64,000 nucleotides of DNA from Rathayibacter sp. VKM Ac-2760 (GTDB lineage: Bacteria > Actinomycetota > Actinomycetes > Actinomycetales > Microbacteriaceae): the NCBI RefSeq assembly GCF_009834185.1, contig NZ_CP047173.1, positions 3,472,001 to 3,536,000 on the forward strand. Direction: 5' to 3'. Below are positions 1 to 9,529 of this stretch, piece by piece; positions within the stretch are counted from its first letter, which is position 1; each line of letters begins with the position of its first letter. Both the position numbers and the translations under genes were made by a program. The notes under the pieces are model-generated. The model worked only from the letters and a program-made list of their open reading frames with translations. It was not told the origin of the DNA and searched no databases.

Positions 1-754
1 CGGCGAGGTAGGTGCCGTTCGCGGACTGGAGGTCCTCGACCCACCAGCGGTAGCCGTCGGTGTTGAGCTGGCAGTGGCGCCTCGAGACGCCGGAGTCGGT
101 GCCGCAGTCGATCTGCGGCGAGATGCCGCGCGAGGCCGAGGGCCGGCCGACGAGCAGGGAGCGCTCGCGCAGCACGACGATCGTCGGCGGTCCGGCCGAC
201 GGCATCGGGTCCTCGGCGCGCTGCTCGGCGTACCAGTCGGGATCGACCCAGATCTCCGCGATCCAGGGGTCGTCCTCCTCCGCGGCCGGGGCGACGGCAG
301 CCGGCGCCGCAACAGCCGGCGCGGCGGTGGGTGTGCTCCCGGTGACCTCGGGGATCACCTCGGTGGCGGGAGCGGCGGCGGGCGGCGGCGAGGCGACCGG
401 CACGTCGAAGCCGGGAGCGGGCGCCTCCCCCGGGTGCACGGCCGGGTCGCCGGCCGGCGTCGCGGAGCCGCCGACCTCTCCGGGCGCGCGCACGGCCCCC
501 GACTCGGTGAACGGCCCGGCCTCGGGCAGCGAGCCGGTGGTGAAGTCGTAGCCGCAGTTCTCGCAGAACAGCGCGCCGGCCTCGTTGGGGTAGGAGCAGT
601 TCGGGCAGACGGCGGGACCGGTCGGGATCGCGGTCGTCGGGTCCGCAGCGCGGGGCGCGGGAGCGGACGGCGCGGCGGGCGCGATCGGCGCGCCGCAGAC
701 GTCGCAGTAGTCGCCGGAGGCGGAGGTGTGCCCCTCCGGGCAGCGGTAGCTCAC
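1..754 (-). CDS. Zinc-ribbon and FHA domain protein (3' end outside window)
   Basis: The GTG start at 754 overlaps the TGA of the upstream VWA gene (GTGA), which indicates translational coupling. The N-terminus carries two zinc-ribbon-like modules: a CPEGH...YCDVCG pair at about residues 5-21 and a CPNC...FCENCG pair at about residues 47-65. A long Ala/Pro-rich linker follows. The C-terminal part visible here (about residue 200 onward) is an FHA domain with the GR, SRRH and NGTY signatures of phosphothreonine-binding loops. FHA domains bind phosphothreonine peptides, so this protein could be a substrate or adaptor of a Ser/Thr kinase such as the PknG homologue in this window; that link is inference. 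The linker and double ribbon make it longer than GarA, and I see no GarA-like ETTS motif. The frame is open to base 1, so the C-terminus is missing. Confidence 0.85.
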   Translation of the reverse strand, partial: MSYRCPEGHTSASGDYCDVCGAPIAPAAPSAPAPRAADPTTAIPTGPAVCPNCSYPNEAGALFCENCGYDFTTGSLPEAGPFTESGAVRAPGEVGGSATPAGDPAVHPGEAPAPGFDVPVASPPPAAAPATEVIPEVTGSTPTAAPAVAAPAAVAPAAEEDDPWIAEIWVDPDWYAEQRAEDPMPSAGPPTIVVLRERSLLVGRPSASRGISPQIDCGTDSGVSRRHCQLNTDGYRWWVEDLQSANGTYLA

Positions 755-2025
755 TTGCGCACCCGGGTGGTCTTCGTCGAGGCGGTGTCGAGCGCCATCT
801 CGTCGAGCTTCGCGACCCCGCGCTTCAGCCGGACCGTCCCCTCGTTCGGGTCGTCGATCTCGACGACCTTGCGCAGCTTCGAGGTCGCCTCGTCGTTGCC
901 GGTGGCGGCGGCGAGCTGCACGGCGCGGCCGAGCTTGACGGTCGCGGTCGCGTCGTCGCCGACGGCCTTCGCCGCGAGCCCGTCCTGGATGGCCGACGCC
1001 AGCTCGGTCTGCCCGGTGTAGTGCGCGACGGCCGGGTCGATCCGGGCGGTGAGCGCGGAGTCGTCGGTCCAGCGCGCCTTGACCAGCGCGGAGGCGACCA
1101 CCTCGTCGCGGACGCTCAGCTGCACGCGCGCGGCCAGCTGCTCCGCGCCGACCGGCTTCGAGGCGACGCGGACGGCGACGTGGTACTCCCGCGACTCGTC
1201 GCCCCATGCGCCGGTCGGGTAGGAGCCGGTCAGCGGGTTGACCGGGGTGCGGCGGGAGCTGAGGTCCTCCAGGTTCGGCGCGACCTGGCGGACGAAGAGC
1301 AGCTGCGCACCCTGCGGCGTCCAGACGCGCAGCTCGCCGTTGGCGACGCCGCGGCCCATCGACGCCTGGATGAGCTGCTCGAAGTCGGCGGCCATGTCGG
1401 CCGGGTTCGCGATGAGGCCCACGGTGCCCAGGAGCGCGCTGGCGATGGTGCGCGCCTCCTCCACCACCCAGCGGGAGCCGACGCCGCGCACGTCGCACTG
1501 GAAGACGCCGCCGGCCGCGCGGATCGCCGCGTCGAGCTGCATCCGCGACTCGTGCTCGTTCTTGCCGTCGGTGAGGAGGATCGCGTGCCGCTGGGTGGCC
1601 TCGGGCACGCTCCCGAAGAGCTGGCGGGCGAGGGTCAGCCAGGTGCCCATCGCGGTGCCGCCGTCGGCCTGGAGGAAGCCGATGGCCTCCTTCGCGGCCG
1701 CGCGGGCGCCCGGCTCCATCCGCACCATCGACACGGAGGCGTTGGGGTACGGGAAGGCGCGGTCGGCGCGCTCGGAGCCCGCGACGACGGCGAAGAAGGT
1801 GCCGTCGAGGATCTGATCGACCGCCACGGCGGCGGCGCGCTTGGCCGCGGTCATGTTCTCGCCGGTCATCGAGCCGGAGCAGTCGACGATGATGATCTCG
1901 GCGGCCGCTCCGTCGCTGCCGGCCGCGCCCGTCCCCGAGGCGGTCACCGTCACGATCGCGTGCACGTCCGTCGCGCCGTCCGAGAGGAACTCGTTCTGAA
2001 AGACACTCGCGCTGAACTCCGCCAT
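751..2025 (-). CDS. von Willebrand factor A (VWA) domain protein
   Basis: A 424-residue protein with no signal peptide, so probably cytoplasmic. The VWA domain spans about residues 1-230. The metal-ion-dependent adhesion site is clear: DCSGS at residues 48-52 (DxSxS), a GGTAMGT loop, and a later LLTDGKN segment that supplies the last acidic ligand. The C-terminal half (about 230-424) is a beta-rich region followed by an alanine-rich helical region that resembles repeat helices. VWA proteins of this kind usually pair with AAA ATPases or kinases in stress-response clusters. The next gene on the same strand is the zinc-ribbon/FHA gene, overlapped by GTGA. Its ATG lies only 12 bases from the divergent GH114-like gene, so its promoter must overlap that coding region. 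Confidence 0.9.
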   Translation of the reverse strand: MAEFSASVFQNEFLSDGATDVHAIVTVTASGTGAAGSDGAAAEIIIVDCSGSMTGENMTAAKRAAAVAVDQILDGTFFAVVAGSERADRAFPYPNASVSMVRMEPGARAAAKEAIGFLQADGGTAMGTWLTLARQLFGSVPEATQRHAILLTDGKNEHESRMQLDAAIRAAGGVFQCDVRGVGSRWVVEEARTIASALLGTVGLIANPADMAADFEQLIQASMGRGVANGELRVWTPQGAQLLFVRQVAPNLEDLSSRRTPVNPLTGSYPTGAWGDESREYHVAVRVASKPVGAEQLAARVQLSVRDEVVASALVKARWTDDSALTARIDPAVAHYTGQTELASAIQDGLAAKAVGDDATATVKLGRAVQLAAATGNDEATSKLRKVVEIDDPNEGTVRLKRGVAKLDEMALDTASTKTTRVRK

Positions 2026-2037
2026 TCGGCCAGTTTA

Positions 2038-2826
2038 TTGTGCTGCCTGGTCGCGACCGCCCTTCTCCTCGCCGGATGCGCAGCAACCGTCGGGCAACCG
2101 GAGCCGCCCCCGGCCGGCGCGCGCTTCGACTACCAGCTCGGCGGGGCCTACCCGCCCGCCGACGGCACCGGCCTCGTCGTGCGCGACCGCGAGGCCGAGC
2201 CCGCGCCCGGCGTCTACTCCGTCTGCTACGTCAACGCGTTCCAGACTCAGCCCGGCGAGGAAGTGGAGTGGGAGGCACGGCCCGAGCTGCTGCTGCGGGA
2301 CGCCGACGGCGATCCCGTCACCGACCCGGACTGGCCGGACGAGACGCTGCTCGACGTGTCGACGGAGGCGAAGCGGCAGGCGCTGCTCGAGGTGGTCGTC
2401 CCGTGGCTGGACGGCTGCGCCGAGAGCGGCTTCGACGCCGTCGAGGCCGACAACCTCGACTCCGCCACCCGCTCCGAGGGACTGCTCGTCGACTCCGACA
2501 CCGCCGCCTTCGCCCGCGACCTCGTCGACGCCGCGCACCGGGCGGGCCTCGCGATCGGCCAGAAGAACGCGGCGGAGCGGGCGGAGGAGATGCACGAGCT
2601 CGGCTTCGATTTCGCGATCACCGAGGAGTGCGAGCTGTTCGAGGAGTGCGGCGCGTACACCGACGTCTACGGCGAGCGGGTCTACGAGATCGAGTACTCC
2701 GACGTCGACGACGCGGCGGCCGTGTTCGCGCGGGCCTGCGCCCGTGGCGACGGGATCGGCGTGCTGCTGCGCGACCGCGACCTGCTGACGCCGGAGGACG
2801 ACGGCTACGTCTCGGAGCGGTGCTGA
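2038..2826 (+). CDS. Secreted lipoprotein of the GH114 (endo-alpha-1,4-polygalactosaminidase-like) family
   Basis: The core is characteristic of the GH114/DUF297 TIM-barrel family: CYVNAF near the start, GFDAVEADNLD in the middle, and a QKN...FDFAITEECELFEEC stretch towards the end, which carry the acidic residues of the active site. The known member cleaves galactosaminogalactan, an exopolysaccharide; the substrate here is unknown. A hydrophobic segment ends in LLAGC, a lipobox with Cys14, so the protein should be anchored outside the membrane. The start is uncertain. TTG at 2038 gives a signal peptide with no positive residues. The open frame continues upstream with K and R residues, and a CTG at 1996 would restore a charged n-region but would overlap the divergent VWA gene. 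Confidence 0.8.
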   Translation: MCCLVATALLLAGCAATVGQPEPPPAGARFDYQLGGAYPPADGTGLVVRDREAEPAPGVYSVCYVNAFQTQPGEEVEWEARPELLLRDADGDPVTDPDWPDETLLDVSTEAKRQALLEVVVPWLDGCAESGFDAVEADNLDSATRSEGLLVDSDTAAFARDLVDAAHRAGLAIGQKNAAERAEEMHELGFDFAITEECELFEECGAYTDVYGERVYEIEYSDVDDAAAVFARACARGDGIGVLLRDRDLLTPEDDGYVSERC

Positions 2827-2874
2827 GGCGCCGACCCGGTAGCATCGGCGACTCCGACGGGGAGCGGTGGGCGG

Positions 2875-3747
2875 ATGCGGGGAGCACGGCGGGCGTTCAC
2901 GCCCGTGGAGCAGCGGATCGACGAGGCGGCGCACCGGCTGCTCGCGCGCGGACCGGCCACCGGGCTGCGCGCCCGGCTGGTGGAGTTCCTGGTCTTCGGG
3001 GCGAAGCAGGCCTGGGCGTGCGTCTTCGGCGCGGCCCTGCTGGTGCTCGTCGTCGCCGCGCGGCTCTGGTACCCGGACGACGCGGCCCTCTCGCGGAACG
3101 ACGCTCTGACGCTCGCCGCGGTGGCGCTCCAGGTCGTGATGATCGCGACGCGGCTCGAGACGGGGCGCGAGCTGTGGGTGATCGTGCTGTTCCACCTGGT
3201 CGGCACGGGGATGGAGCTGTTCAAGACCGACGTCGGCTCCTGGAGCTACGCGGCCGACGGGGTGCTGCGCGTGGGCGCGGTGCCTCTGTTCAGCGGCTTC
3301 CTCTACGCCTCGGTCGGCTCCTACCTGGCGCGCATCCACCGGCTCTTCGACGTGCGGTTCGAGCGCTGGCCGCGGCGGTGGCTGACCACGGTCGTCGCCG
3401 TGCTGATCTACGTCAACTTCTTCAGCCACCACTACCTGCCCGACGCCCGCTGGCTGCTGCTCGCGGCCGTCGCGGTGCTCTGGGGGCGCGCGACGATGCA
3501 CTACCGGGTGCACCGGGGCACGCACCGGATGCCGCTGCTGGTCGCGTTCGCGCTCGTCGCGCTCTTCATCTGGCTCGCGGAGAACATCGCCACCGCCTCC
3601 GGAGCCTGGCTCTACCCGGACCAGGTCGCCGGCTGGCACCTCGTCTCCGCGTCGAAGCTCGTCTCCTGGCTGCTGCTGATGATCGTCTCGGTGGTGCTGG
3701 TGACCTGGGTGCATCCGCCGCGAGGGCCCGACGCCGTCAGCCGCTGA
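2875..3747 (+). CDS. DUF817 family integral membrane protein
   Basis: A 290-residue protein with about eight predicted hydrophobic helices. It matches the DUF817 (YoaT-like) family through LVEFLVFGAKQAWACVFG near residue 40, FHLVGTGMELFKTDVGSWSY near residue 105, and PLFSGFLYASVGSYLARIHR near residue 140. The function of the family is not established; conserved histidines and charged residues sit within membrane segments. The ATG is preceded by GGGGAGCGG, a good ribosome binding site. It lies 48 bases after the GH114-like gene on the same strand and converges with the aminotransferase. Its stop codon lies in one copy of a 15-base direct repeat whose second copy covers the stop of the convergent gene. 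Confidence 0.85.
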   Translation: MRGARRAFTPVEQRIDEAAHRLLARGPATGLRARLVEFLVFGAKQAWACVFGAALLVLVVAARLWYPDDAALSRNDALTLAAVALQVVMIATRLETGRELWVIVLFHLVGTGMELFKTDVGSWSYAADGVLRVGAVPLFSGFLYASVGSYLARIHRLFDVRFERWPRRWLTTVVAVLIYVNFFSHHYLPDARWLLLAAVAVLWGRATMHYRVHRGTHRMPLLVAFALVALFIWLAENIATASGAWLYPDQVAGWHLVSASKLVSWLLLMIVSVVLVTWVHPPRGPDAVSR

Positions 3748-3771
3748 CGGCCCGGCGCCGTCAGCCGCTGA
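3733..3771. repeat. 15-bp direct repeat spanning two convergent stop codons
   Basis: GCCGTCAGCCGCTGA occurs at 3733-3747 and again at 3757-3771. The first copy contains the stop of the DUF817 gene and the second covers the stop of the convergent aminotransferase on the other strand. The first copy also starts a hairpin, CCGTCAGC-C-GCTGACGG, that could act in termination. Confidence 0.7.
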
Positions 3772-5104
3772 AGGCGGTCAGCGCGTCGTCGAGGATCGAC
3801 AGGCCGCGGGCGACCTCGGCGGGGGTGACCACGGCGGGCGGGACGACGTGGATGCGGTTGTCGGCGGTGAAGGGCAGCAGGCCGCGGGACAGCAGATCGG
3901 ACTTGAGGCGGCCGACCGCGGCGGCGGGCAGCGGCTCGCGGGTCGCCCGGTCGGTGACGAGCTCGAGCGCCCAGAAGACGCCGGAGCCGCGGACCTCGCC
4001 GATCAGGTCGTGCTTCGCCTCCAGCGCCGCCAGGCCCGGGGCGAGGTGCTCGGAGCCGATGGTCTTCGCGTTGTCGACGATGCCCTCCTCCGCCATGGCC
4101 TCGAGGGTCGCGACGACGCTCGCGGCGGCGAGCGGGTGACCGGAGTAGGTGAGCCCGCCCGGGAAGACGCGCTCGTCGAAGTGGTGCGCGATCGGGTCGT
4201 CGATGAGGACGCCGCCGATCGGCACGTAGCCGGAGTTGACGCCCTTGGCGAAGGTGATCAGGTCGGGTCGCACGTCGAAGGCGTCGAAGGCGAACCACTC
4301 GCCGGTGCGGCCGAAGCCGGCCATCACCTCGTCGAGGATCAGCAGGATGCCGTAGCGGTCGGCGAGCGCCCGGACGCCGGCCAGATAGCCGGGCGGCGGC
4401 GTGAGGATGCCGGCGGTGCCGGGGATCGTCTCGAGCAGCAGCGCGGCGATCGACTCCGGGCCCTCCGCCTGCACGACGCGCTCGAGGTGGTGCAGCGCGC
4501 GCTCGCACTCCTGCTCGGGCGTCTCGGCCCAGAACTCGGAGCGGTAGAGGTAGGGCCCGAAGGCGTGCACGTGGCCGCGGGCGTACTCGTTGGGGATGCG
4601 GCGCCAGTCGCCGGTGGAGACGATCGCGGCGCCGGTGTTGCCGTGGTACGAGCGGTAGAACGAGACGACCTTGTCGCGGCCGGTGTAGAGCCGCGCCATC
4701 CGGATCGCGTTCTCGTTGGCGTCCGCGCCGCCGTTGGTGAAGAAGACCTTCTCGAAGCCCTCGGGGGCGCGCTCGGTGATCAGGCGTGCCGCCTCCGCGC
4801 GGGTCTCGTTCGCGAAGGCGGGCCCGACGGTGGTGAGCACCGCGGCCTGCGCCTGGATCGCGGCGACGACCTTCGGGTGCTGGTAGCCGATGTTCACGTT
4901 GACGAGCTGGCTGGAGAAGTCGAGGTAGCGCGTGCCGTCGACGTCCCAGACCTCGGCGCCGAGGCCGCCGGCGATCGGCAGCGGATTCAGCGCGCCCTGC
5001 GCCGACCAGGAGTGGAACACCCGCGAGCGGTCGGCGGCGGTGACGGAGGCGTTGGTGCTGCCCGAGGGAGTCGTGTCCGAGGAGGTCGTGTCCGAGAGCG
5101 TCAT
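3761..5104 (-). CDS. Class III (omega-amino acid) aminotransferase, probably beta-alanine type
   Basis: A 447-residue fold-type I PLP enzyme of class III. Visible marks are the FFTNGGADANENAIRMAR phosphate-binding region, SYHGNTGAA, the LDEVMAGFGRTG segment whose Asp contacts the PLP ring, and FAKGVNSG with the Schiff-base lysine at residue 287. The family moves an amino group from omega-amino acids to pyruvate or 2-oxoglutarate. The locus also holds a PucR regulator and a CoA-acylating (methyl)malonate-semialdehyde dehydrogenase. This suggests beta-alanine or 3-aminoisobutyrate is converted to the semialdehyde here and oxidised to acetyl- or propionyl-CoA by the dehydrogenase. GABA, putrescine or taurine are possible alternative substrates. 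It is transcribed divergently from pucR across about 105 bases. Confidence 0.88.
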   Translation of the reverse strand: MTLSDTTSSDTTPSGSTNASVTAADRSRVFHSWSAQGALNPLPIAGGLGAEVWDVDGTRYLDFSSQLVNVNIGYQHPKVVAAIQAQAAVLTTVGPAFANETRAEAARLITERAPEGFEKVFFTNGGADANENAIRMARLYTGRDKVVSFYRSYHGNTGAAIVSTGDWRRIPNEYARGHVHAFGPYLYRSEFWAETPEQECERALHHLERVVQAEGPESIAALLLETIPGTAGILTPPPGYLAGVRALADRYGILLILDEVMAGFGRTGEWFAFDAFDVRPDLITFAKGVNSGYVPIGGVLIDDPIAHHFDERVFPGGLTYSGHPLAAASVVATLEAMAEEGIVDNAKTIGSEHLAPGLAALEAKHDLIGEVRGSGVFWALELVTDRATREPLPAAAVGRLKSDLLSRGLLPFTADNRIHVVPPAVVTPAEVARGLSILDDALTAFSG

Positions 5105-5209
5105 GCCTCCATCGTGCCGCGCGGCGGCACGTCGCGGTCGGCCCGCTTTGTCGAAGCCTCCGCCCTACGATGGACAGAACGTCGAATCCGATCCCGAACG
5201 GAGCCGCCC

Positions 5210-6727
5210 GTGCCCGCGACCGTCCGCGATCTGCTCGCCGAGCCGGCCTTCCGCCTGCACGTCCTCGCCGGTGTCCACGACGAGGCGGCGCTCGACGCCC
5301 CGCTGGTCTGGGCGCACTCCTCCGACCTGATCGACCCGACGCCGTGGCTCGAGTCGGGCCAGCTGCTGCTCACCGACGGCGTGCACTTCTCGAGCGAGCA
5401 GGGCACCGGGGAGCAGGGCGCCGACTTCTCGGAGGCGTACGTCGCGCGGCTGCGCGGCCGCGGCATCCGGGCCCTCGGCTTCGCGACCGGCATCGTGCAC
5501 GACGAGGTGCCGGAGCCGCTCGTGGCGGCCTGCGCGCGGCAGGGACTGCCGCTGCTCGAGGTCGCCGACCGCACGCCGTTCATGGGGATCATCCGCTTCG
5601 TCGCGGACGTCATCTCGCGGGAGCAGCGCGAGCGGCTCGAGTGGTCGCTGGAGGCGCAGCGCCGCGTCGCGCGGGCGGCTCTGCGCCCGGACGGGCTCGC
5701 GGCGATCCTGTCGGAGCTGGAGCGGCAGCTGGACTGCTGGGTCGCCCTCTACGACGCGGTCGGTCAGCGCGTGCACCTGCCGACGCGGCTCGACGTGCCG
5801 GAGGCGGCGGAGCGCTCGGTCGCGGCGGCCGTGCGCCAGGCGCTCTCCCGCGGCAGCCGGGCGGGGCTCCGCCTCGACGACGGCGGCGGCGTCACCCTGC
5901 AGACGCTCGGGCAGCGCGATCACCTGCGCGGGGTGCTCGCGGTCGGCACCGGCACGCCGCTCGACCCCGCGGGCAACGATCTGGTCGCGAGCGTGATCGG
6001 GCTGGCGAGCATCGCGCTGGAGCAGCGCCGCGCCCTCGACACCTCCCGGCGGCAGCTGCGCTCGGGGCTGCTGGAGCTGCTCGCCGCGGGCGCCTTCGAC
6101 GTCGCGGCGCGCACGGCGCGGCAGCTCTGGGGCACGCTGCCGGCCGAGCCGGTGCGGGTGAGCGTGCTGAGCGAGCCGGTGCGCGGCGACTCGCTGCTCG
6201 ACGAGCTGGAGGTGTTCGCGGAGGAGAACGGCGCGCGGCTGTTCTTCGCCGAGCGCGACGAGACCCTCGTGGTGATCACCGGCGCGGAGGATCTGGAGCT
6301 GATCGCGGGGGTGCTCGAGCGGCACGGTGCGCGGGCGGGGGCGTCGGCGCCGATCGCGTGGTCGGAGCTGGACCGCGGGCTGACCGAGGCGCGGCGCGCG
6401 GCGGAGCGGGCGAGCGCGGCGCAACCGCTGCTCCGCTTCGAGGAGGTGACCGCGGAGGGGATGCGCGGCCTGCTCGCCGCCGCGGGTGCCGAGCCGCTCG
6501 CCCGCCGGCTGCTCGCGCCGCTGCTCACCCCCGAGGGCGCCGTGCTGCTCGAGAGCGCCCGCGTCTGGCTCCGCTGCAACGGCGCCTGGGAGCCGGCCGC
6601 CCGCGAGCTCGGCGTGCACCGGCACACGCTCCGCAACCGCATCACGGCGGCGGAGCGGGCGCTGGGCGTCGACCTCGACGACGTGGAGGCGCGCACGGAG
6701 CTGTGGCTGGCGCTGAGCGTGCTCTGA
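5210..6727 (+). CDS. PucR family transcriptional regulator
   Basis: A 505-residue regulator starting at GTG 5210, with GGAG six bases upstream. The N-terminal PucR domain covers about residues 1-130 (RDLLAEPAFRLHVLAG; later VPEPLVAACARQGLPLLEV). A central GAF/GGDEF-like region follows. The C-terminal HTH_30 domain (about 435-500) contains WEPAARELGVHRHTLRNRI. Proteins of this family often control purine, GABA or beta-alanine catabolism in response to the pathway substrate. Its position between a divergent aminotransferase and a convergent semialdehyde dehydrogenase points to local control of both; direct evidence for an operator was not found. Confidence 0.88.
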   Translation: MPATVRDLLAEPAFRLHVLAGVHDEAALDAPLVWAHSSDLIDPTPWLESGQLLLTDGVHFSSEQGTGEQGADFSEAYVARLRGRGIRALGFATGIVHDEVPEPLVAACARQGLPLLEVADRTPFMGIIRFVADVISREQRERLEWSLEAQRRVARAALRPDGLAAILSELERQLDCWVALYDAVGQRVHLPTRLDVPEAAERSVAAAVRQALSRGSRAGLRLDDGGGVTLQTLGQRDHLRGVLAVGTGTPLDPAGNDLVASVIGLASIALEQRRALDTSRRQLRSGLLELLAAGAFDVAARTARQLWGTLPAEPVRVSVLSEPVRGDSLLDELEVFAEENGARLFFAERDETLVVITGAEDLELIAGVLERHGARAGASAPIAWSELDRGLTEARRAAERASAAQPLLRFEEVTAEGMRGLLAAAGAEPLARRLLAPLLTPEGAVLLESARVWLRCNGAWEPAARELGVHRHTLRNRITAAERALGVDLDDVEARTELWLALSVL

Positions 6728-6736
6728 CGCGGGGTC

Positions 6737-6813
6737 TCGATACGCCGCTGCGCGGCTACTCGACCGGCGGGCAGTTCTTGCTGATCGAGTAGGACGCGGA
6801 GCGTCCGTATCGA
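6737..6813. repeat. Head-to-head pair of TCGAGTA/TATCGA hairpin elements (units A and B)
   Basis: Unit A (6737-6763) is TCGATAC, then a GCCGC-TGC-GCGGC hairpin, then TACTCGA. Unit B (6785-6813) is TCGAGTA, then GGACGC-GGA-GCGTCC, then GTATCGA. The two are inverted relative to each other, so the pair forms a larger palindrome. It fills the gap between the convergent pucR and mmsA genes and may serve as a bidirectional terminator. Related copies lie at 40121-40203 and 52625-52649. Confidence 0.85.
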
Positions 6814-6838
6814 GATCCACACCTCCCGGCGGCGTGCC

Positions 6839-8356
<1,518 letters not shown>

Positions 8357-8448
8357 GGGGTCGAGGGTAGGCGGGGAGTGCGGGGGCTGTGCCGCGGATC
8401 TGTCCAGGCACCGGGAGGTCGGATGGACGGAGCGGCACGGCGGGTGGA

Positions 8449-9525
8449 CTACTCGCTCGGCGCAGCCTCCGCCGCCGGCTCGAAGCGCGCCAGGGCCGCG
8501 GTGATGTTGTCGTGGCCGCCGCGCTCGTTCGCCCAGGCGACGAGCGCCTCCGCCAGCGCGACCGGGTCGCTGCCGACCCGTGCGGCGGCGTCGTGCAGCA
8601 CGCCCGCGAGGTCCTCGGCGGGCGAGGCGTAGTTCCACAGGCCGTCGGAGCAGGCGAGCACCCAGCCGGGCTCGTCGAGCACGGTGGAGGCGAGGGTCGG
8701 CGACTCGTCGTGCGCGTCGGCGCCCAGCCACTTGGTGATGGCGTGCGCGTCGGGCGCCGTCTCGGCGTCTGCGCGCGGGACGCCGGCGGCGATCTGCTCC
8801 TGCGCCCAGGAGTCGTCGACGGTCAGCTGCCGGGCGGGGCCCGCGTCGGGGATCCAGTAGCTGCGGCTGTCGCCGACGTTGCCGGTGACGAGCAGCGCGC
8901 CGTCGAGGATCGCGGCCGTGAAGGTGCAGGACGGCGGGTTGTCGCGCTTCTCCGGCACCGCCGCGTCGATGGCTCCGGAGGCGCGCGCGACCGCCATCTG
9001 CAGCAGCGCGCCCCAGCGCTCGGCGCCGTGCACCTCGCCGCCGACCTCGGCGCGCAGCGCACTCAGCGCGGCCCGCGCGGCGGCGAGCGACGCGGTGTCG
9101 GAGTCGGGCGTCGAGGAGACGCCGTCGCAGACCACCAGCAGCGCGGTCCGGAGCCCGCCGTCCTCGCCGGCGGTCGCGCCGATCGCCATCGCGTCCTCGT
9201 TCGCCGCGTGCCGGATGCCGCGGTCGCAGACGCCGCCGACCAGCGGGTGCGGCGCCTCCGCCCAGTGCTCGCGCTCGGTCGGCGCGCGCTGACCGCACTG
9301 CTCGCAGTAGCCGTCGTCGGCGATCGCTCCCCCGCAGTGCACGCACGCGGTCGGCCCCTCGGTGCCCGCGGCGGGCGGGGGCGCGGCGGCCGGCACGATC
9401 AGCGTCGTCCCGCAGGCCTCGCAGAAGGCGTCGCCCGTCGAGACCGGCTCGCCGCAGTTCGGGCAGGGCGTGGACAGCGCGGGGCTCACGTCGCTCACGT
9501 CGCTCACATCGCTCACGTCGCTCAC
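8449..9525 (-). CDS. Zinc-ribbon PP2C-type Ser/Thr protein phosphatase
   Basis: About 358 residues if translation begins at the first of five tandem GTG codons (9525). Two zinc-ribbon modules open the protein, CPNCG...FCEACG and CVHCG...GYCEQCG. A PP2C domain follows (about residues 100-350): RGIRHAANEDA, LLVVCDGVSS with the metal-binding Asp, VGDSRSYWI, ACSDGLWNY and ERGGHDNITAAL. These give the aspartates of the binuclear Mn/Mg site. PP2C enzymes dephosphorylate Ser/Thr proteins, so this is the natural counter-enzyme to the PknG-like kinase, whose TGA overlaps the first GTG. It is the last gene of the operon that begins at telA. Its ribbons resemble those in the kinase and in the FHA protein. 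Confidence 0.9.
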   Translation of the reverse strand: MSDVSDVSDVSDVSPALSTPCPNCGEPVSTGDAFCEACGTTLIVPAAAPPPAAGTEGPTACVHCGGAIADDGYCEQCGQRAPTEREHWAEAPHPLVGGVCDRGIRHAANEDAMAIGATAGEDGGLRTALLVVCDGVSSTPDSDTASLAAARAALSALRAEVGGEVHGAERWGALLQMAVARASGAIDAAVPEKRDNPPSCTFTAAILDGALLVTGNVGDSRSYWIPDAGPARQLTVDDSWAQEQIAAGVPRADAETAPDAHAITKWLGADAHDESPTLASTVLDEPGWVLACSDGLWNYASPAEDLAGVLHDAAARVGSDPVALAEALVAWANERGGHDNITAALARFEPAAEAAPSE

Positions 9526-9529
9526 GTCA
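9485..9529 (-). repeat. Five 9-bp repeats supplying five in-frame GTG start codons
   Basis: Five consecutive copies of a nine-base unit (CTCACGTCG on the plus strand, one copy with CACATCG) lie across the kinase-phosphatase junction. On the coding strand each copy reads GTG-AGC-GAC/T, so GTG start codons occur in frame at 9525, 9516, 9507, 9498 and 9489. The first GTG overlaps the kinase stop TGA. The encoded N-terminus is a VSD repeat. Confidence 0.9.

Noticed and set aside
3761..5104. Aminotransferase as glutamate-1-semialdehyde or ornithine enzyme
   Set aside because: Neighbouring PucR and CoA-acylating dehydrogenase genes and the sequence around the PLP lysine fit omega-amino acid transaminases better, and no heme or arginine genes are nearby.
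9485..9529. Repeat at the PP2C start as an iteron or origin element
   Set aside because: It is only 45 bases, lies inside a coding junction and has no AT-rich region or replication gene nearby.
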